Shown here in pieces: positions 61,043-64,000 of a DNA stretch of 64,000 bases. Source of the DNA: Limnoperna fortunei (lineage: Eukaryota > Mollusca > Bivalvia > Mytilida > Modiolidae). Both the position numbers and the translations under genes were made by a program. The DNA is taken from the NCBI GenBank assembly GCA_944474755.1, contig OX104124.1, positions 26,138,452-26,202,451 of the forward strand, in the 5' to 3' direction. The notes beneath the pieces are model-generated. The model saw only the letters and a program-made list of their open reading frames with translations. It was not told the origin of the DNA and did no database searches. The stretch's first letter is position 1, and each line of letters begins with the position of its first letter.

Positions 61043-64000
61043 TTGACTGGTTCTTTATTTAGTTTTGTACAGTTTATTGACTGTTTCTTTATTGAGTTTT
61101 GTACAGTTTATTGACTGTTTCTTTATTGAGTTTTGTACAGTTTATTGACTGGTTCTTTATTAAGTTTTGAACAGTTTATTGACTATTTCTTTATTGAGCT
61201 TTGTACAGTTTATTGACTGTTTCTTTATTGAGTTTTGTATAGTTTATTGACTGATTATTTATTGAGTTTTGTACAGTTTTTTGACTGTTTCTTTATTTAG
61301 TTTTGTACAGTTTATTGACTGGTTCTTTATTTAGTTTTGAACAGTTTATTGACTGGTTTTTTATTGTGTTTTGTACAGTTTATTGACTGGTTCTTTATTG
61401 AGTTTTGTACAGTTTATTGACTTTTTCTTTATTGAGTTTTGTACAGTTTATTTACTGGTTTTTTATTGAGTTTTGTACAGTTTATTGACTAATTCTTTAG
61501 TGAGTTTTGTACAGTTTATTACTTGTTTTTTATTCAGTTTTGTACAGTTTATTGACTGTTGCTTTATTGAGTTTTGTACAGTTTATTGACTGGTCCTTTG
61601 TTCAGTTTTGTTCTTTTTATTGACTTATTCTTTATTCAGTTTTGTACAGTTTATTGACTGGTTCTTTATTCAGTTTTTGTACAGTTTATTGACTGGTTCT
61701 TTATTGTGTTTTGTACAGTTTATTGACTGGTTCTTTATTGAGTTTTATACAGTTTATTGAACGGTTCTTTATTCAGTTTTGTACAGTTTATTGACTGGTT
61801 CTTTATTTAGTTTTGTACAGTTTATTGACTGTTTCTTTATTTAGTTTTGTACAGTTTATTGACTGTTTCTATATTGAGTTTTGTACAGTTGCTGACTGGT
61901 TCTTTATTGAGTTTTGTACAGTTTATTGACTGTTTCTTTATTGGGTTTTGTACAGTTTATTGACTGGTTTTTTATTGAGTTTTGTACAGTTTATTGACTG
62001 TTTCTTTATTGAGTTTTGTACAGTTTATTTACTGGTTCTTTATTAAGTTTTGAACAGTTTATTGACTGGTTCTTTATTGAGCTTTGTACAGTTTATTGAC
62101 TGTTTCTTTATTGAGTTTTGTCTAGTTTATTGACTGATTCTTTATTGAGTTTTGTACAGTTTTTTGACTGGTTCTTTATTGAAGTTTTGTACAGTTTATT
62201 GACTCTTTCTTTATTTAGTTTTGTACAGTTTATTGACTGGTTCTTTATTTAGTTTTGAACAGTTTATTGACTGGTTTTTTATTGTGTTTTGTACAGTTTA
62301 TTGACTGGTTCTTTATTGAGTTTTGTACAGTTTATTGACTTTTTCTTTATTGAGTTTTGTACAGCTTATTGACTGGTTCTTTATTGAGTTTTGTACAGTT
62401 TATTGACTAATTCTTTAGTGAGTTTTGTACAGTTTATTACTGGTTCTTTATTCAGTTTTGTACAGTTTATTGACTTGTTCTTTATTTAGTTTTGTACAGT
62501 TTATTGACTGGTTCTTCCTTTTGTTTTGTACAGTTTATTGACTGGTTCTTTATTGAATTTTGTACAGTTTATTGACTGGTTCTTTATTTAGTTTTGTACA
62601 GTTTATTGACTGTTTCTTTATTGAGTTTTGTACAGTTTATTGACTGGTTCTTTATTGAGTTTTGTACAGTTTATTGACTGGTTCTTTATTAAGTTTTGAA
62701 CAGTTTATTGACTATTTCTTTATTGAGCTTTGTACAGTTTATTGACTGTTTCTTTATTGAGTTTTGTATAGTTTATTGACTGATTATTTATTGAGTTTTG
62801 TACAGTTTTTTGACTGTTTCTTTATTGAGTTTTGTACAGTTTTTTGACTGGTTCTTTATTGAAGTTTTGTACAGTTTATTGACTCTTTCTTTATTTAGTT
62901 TTGTACAGTTTATTGACTGGTTCTTTATTTAGTTTTGAACAGTTTATTGACTGGTTTTTTATTGTGTTTTGTACAGTTTATTGACTGGTTCTTTATTGAG
63001 TTTTGTACAGTTTATTGACTTTTTCTTTATTGAGTTTTGTACAGTTTATTGACTGGTTTTTTATTGAGTTTTGTACAGTTTATTGACTAATTCTTTAGTG
63101 AGTTTTGTACAGTTTATTACTGGTTCTTTATTCAGTTTTGTACAGTTTATTGACTGTTGCTTTATTGAGTTTTGTACAGTTTATTGACTGGTCCTTTGTT
63201 CAGTTTTGTTCTGTTTATTGACTGGTTCTTTATTGTGTTTTGTACAGTTTATTGACTGGTTCTTTATTGAGTTTTATACAGTTTATTGAACGGTTCTTTA
63301 TTCAGTTTTGTACAGTTTATTGACTGGTTCTTTATTTAGTTTTGTACAGTTTATTGACTGTTTCTTTATTTAGTTTTGTACAGTTTATTGACTGTTTCTA
63401 TATTGAGTTTTGTACAGTTGTTGACTGGTTCTTTATTGAGTTTTGTACAGTTTATTGACTGTTTCTTTATTGGGTTTTGTACAGTTTATTGACTGGTTTT
63501 TTATTGAGTTTTGTACAGTTTATTGACTGTTTCTTTATTGAGTTTTGTACAGTTTATTTACTGGTTCTTTATTAAGTTTTGAACAGTTTATTGACTGGTT
63601 CTTTATTGAGCTTTGTACAGTTTATTGACTGTTTCTTTATTGAGTTTTGTATAGTTTATTGACTGATTCTTTATTGAGTTTTGTACAGTTTTTTGACTGT
63701 TTCTTTATTGAGTTTTGTACAGTTTTTTGACTGGTTCTTTATTGAAGTTTTGTACAGTTTATTGACTCTTTCTTTATTTAGTTTTGTACAGGTTATTGAC
63801 TGGTTCTTTATTTAGTTTTGAACAGTTTATTGACTGGTTTTTTATTGTGTTTTGTACAGTTTATTGACTGGTTCTTTATTGAGTTTTGTACAGTTTATTG
63901 ACTTTTTCTTTATTGAGTTTTGTACAGCTTATTGACTGGTTCTTTATTGAGTTTTGTACAGTTTATTGACTAATTCTTTAGTGAGTTTTGTACAGTTTAT
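61000..64000 (+). repeat. 1529-bp (45-monomer) higher-order repeat at the right edge
   Basis: TTGAACGGTTC at 61758 and 63287, TTTACTGGTTCTTTATTAAG near 62028 and 63557, and GATTATTTATTGAG near 61253 and 62782 are all 1529 bp apart, 45 monomers minus one base. The second unit is cut by the window end. Small differences include GTTGCTGACTGG against GTTGTTGACTGG and an extra T in TTCAGTTTTTG near 61671. Confidence 0.86.

Larger units (their letters stand above)
1..64000 (+). repeat. 34-bp monomer satellite array filling the window
   Basis: Every line of the window is made of the same 34-bp unit in the same orientation. No inverted block, transposon or unique insertion was seen. The consensus unit has 18 T, 6 A, 7 G and 3 C, so it is about 29% GC with a strong T-over-A and G-over-C skew on this strand. 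Each unit carries one GTAC inside the palindrome TGTACA, and the word TTTATT twice. Most units differ from consensus at only one to three sites, and the same variants recur in the same order over hundreds to thousands of bases, which defines higher-order repeats. The array runs off both ends of the window, so its full length is unknown. It could be centromeric, pericentromeric or subtelomeric; nothing here decides which. I do not recognise it as a named satellite family. Confidence 0.98.

Noticed and set aside
1..64000. CRISPR array
   Set aside because: Monomers abut with no unique spacers between them; the variation is point changes in one 34-bp unit.
1..64000. Bacterial promoter: TTGACT resembles a -35 box in every monomer
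   Set aside because: No suitable -10 box lies 16-18 bp downstream in the consensus, the word recurs every 34 bp as part of the repeat, and there is no gene to drive.
1..64000. CENP-B box or telomere repeat
   Set aside because: No CENP-B-like TTCG/CGGG core was seen, and TTAGG or TTAGGG does not occur in tandem. Centromere identity remains open without it.
1..64000. Homeodomain-like TTTATTG or Pumilio-like UGUACAUU sites as functional elements
   Set aside because: These words are short, T-rich and fixed by the monomer. Their density follows copy number, so no regulatory claim is supported.

Overview
The whole window is one uninterrupted satellite DNA array. A 34-bp, AT-rich monomer is repeated head to tail in a single orientation from the first base to the last, roughly 1,870 to 1,880 copies. 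It is broken only by a 200-N assembly gap at 31040-31239. In order, a consensus monomer (example 96-129) reads GTTTTGTACAG, then TTTATTGACTGG, then TTCTTTATTGA. I found no protein gene, RNA gene, transposon, CRISPR array or unique-sequence island on either strand. A long homogeneous array with nested multi-kilobase higher-order repeats, plus a round-number gap as left by scaffolding software, suggests a eukaryotic chromosome assembled from long reads (centromeric, pericentromeric, subtelomeric or B-chromosome heterochromatin). The sequence does not identify the species, and I do not recognise the satellite.

The information lies in how variant monomers are ordered. Most variation is at three sites: G or T after GACTG; G, T or C in the TTnAG word; and TTTATTGAC versus TTTTTTGAC. 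Rarer length variants (30, 32, 33 and 35 bp) act as bar codes. They show blocks duplicated as units and then duplicated again.

Layout: 1-3580, a class A block that reappears at 14544-17323; 3581-7640, a 1775-bp (52-monomer) repeat; 7862-9497, an 818-bp duplication; 9100-11541, a 1256-bp duplication; 11900-15019, a 1560-bp duplication whose relative returns at 27100-28980; 16016-27120, a 4442-bp (131-monomer) higher-order repeat; 28981-31039, a class A copy with two internal deletions; then the gap; 31240-33992, a 2000-bp repeat; 33993-36632, a nearly perfect 1320-bp tandem duplication; 36633-39540, a 1087-bp duplication; 39541-44400, a 2719-bp family with a small 272-bp repeat; 44400-45879, a class A relative; 45880-48806, a 1466-bp duplication; 48807-52320, a 915-bp duplication; 52321-61042, the 2243-, 3142-, 1358-, 297- and 1207-bp families; 61000-64000, a 1529-bp repeat cut by the window edge.

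The block spacings equal whole numbers of 34-bp monomers once the visible indels are added. Duplication therefore occurred in register, as expected from unequal crossing over or replication-based amplification between aligned monomers. All counts here were made by eye.
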